Source of the DNA: an uncultured Veillonella sp.
Lineage (GTDB): Bacteria > Bacillota > Negativicutes > Veillonellales > Veillonellaceae
Direction of reading: 5' to 3'
Assembly (NCBI RefSeq): GCF_938010505.1
Contig: NZ_CALLVP010000015.1
Coordinates: 1-5,255 of the forward strand
DNA length: 5,255 nucleotides
Shown here: positions 4,997 to 5,255 of the stretch, in pieces
How the letters are laid out: every line of letters begins with the position of its first letter
Position numbering within the stretch: position 1 is the stretch's first letter
Made by a program: the position numbers and the translations under genes
Notes under the pieces: model-generated
The model's database searches: none
Told to the model about the DNA's origin: nothing
What the model saw: only the letters and a program-made list of their open reading frames with translations

Positions 4997-5255
4997 ATGA
5001 AGATTGTAAAAGCTACCGAGTCAGATATATTAGAATTGTATCAATTGCAATTGCTTACATTTGAAAGCGAAGCGGAGATGATTGGTAGTCGAATGGTTCC
5101 TGCGTTGATGGAGTCGGAAGAGGATTATAGCGATACTTTCAACCAGTGGCATACCTATAAAATGGTAGATGATGCGGGGAAGATAATCGGAGGCATTCGT
5201 TATCAATATGACGATGGCGTAGTAGAGGTCGGTCGCTTGATGGTGCATCCAGACT
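4997..5255 (+). CDS. GNAT-family N-acetyltransferase, N-terminal part
   Basis: The frame opens at ATG 4997 and runs off the window end after 86 codons. AGGAG (4983-4987) precedes the ATG by nine bases and overlaps the CLC stop codon. Only 12 bases separate the genes, so translation is probably coupled. The start MKIVKATESDILELYQLQ is a typical GNAT beta1-alpha1, and a strand-turn-strand region (about 53-75) with GGIRYQYDDGVVEVGRL leads into LMVHPD at the edge. This is the beta4 strand just before the acetyl-CoA pyrophosphate-binding loop (R/Q-x-x-G-x-G/A), which lies outside the window. The acceptor cannot be told from this fragment. The link to an anion transporter is by position only. Confidence 0.82.
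   Translation, partial: MKIVKATESDILELYQLQLLTFESEAEMIGSRMVPALMESEEDYSDTFNQWHTYKMVDDAGKIIGGIRYQYDDGVVEVGRLMVHPD

Noticed and set aside
4069..5248. Minus-strand open frames of 72-99 codons opposite the CLC and GNAT genes
   Set aside because: They are antisense to clear protein families, with no start signals or recognisable domains.

Overview
This 5,255-base window is an ordinary-looking bacterial chromosome segment with every gene on the + strand. It holds two partial genes at the edges, three complete genes, and unusually structured intergenic DNA. The moderate-to-low G+C content, strong AGGAG-type ribosome binding sites, a lipoprotein NagZ-type hydrolase and a FucO-type iron alcohol dehydrogenase suggest an anaerobic diderm Firmicute (Negativicutes). 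Veillonella is my best guess, made from memory of protein style and not from any search.

Layout. (1) Bases 1-197 encode the end, or nearly all, of a small BFD-like [2Fe-2S] protein. (2) Bases 198-509 are non-coding. They contain four tandem 28-bp units with alternating TGTAA/TTACA half-sites, a promoter-like -35/-10 pair inside the last units, a long hairpin followed by a T-rich tract, and a second promoter candidate carrying a partial fifth copy of the repeat. (3) Bases 510-1658 encode a secreted GH3 beta-N-acetylhexosaminidase (NagZ-like lipoprotein). (4) Bases 1659-1912 hold a strong promoter followed by an intrinsic terminator placed between that promoter and the next gene. (5) Bases 1913-3064 encode a FucO-like iron-dependent alcohol dehydrogenase. 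(6) Bases 3065-3439 hold a hairpin without a T-tract, a strong terminator, an imperfect direct repeat, a near-consensus promoter, and a leader with a possible hairpin-loop pseudoknot. (7) Bases 3440-4984 encode a CLC chloride/proton antiporter with a C-terminal TrkA_C (RCK_C) domain. (8) From 4997 to the window end is the N-terminal part of a GNAT acetyltransferase, tightly coupled to the CLC gene.

The genes do not form one pathway. The hydrolase points to cell-wall muropeptide recycling, the dehydrogenase to short-chain aldehyde/diol redox, and the CLC protein to anion and pH homeostasis. Only CLC and GNAT look like an operon; the other genes have their own promoters and terminators. The least expected content is regulatory: the 28-bp operator-like array, the terminator inside the dehydrogenase leader, and the pseudoknot-like clc leader. 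None of these matches a riboswitch class or operator I can name. All were read by eye and need folding and comparative tests.
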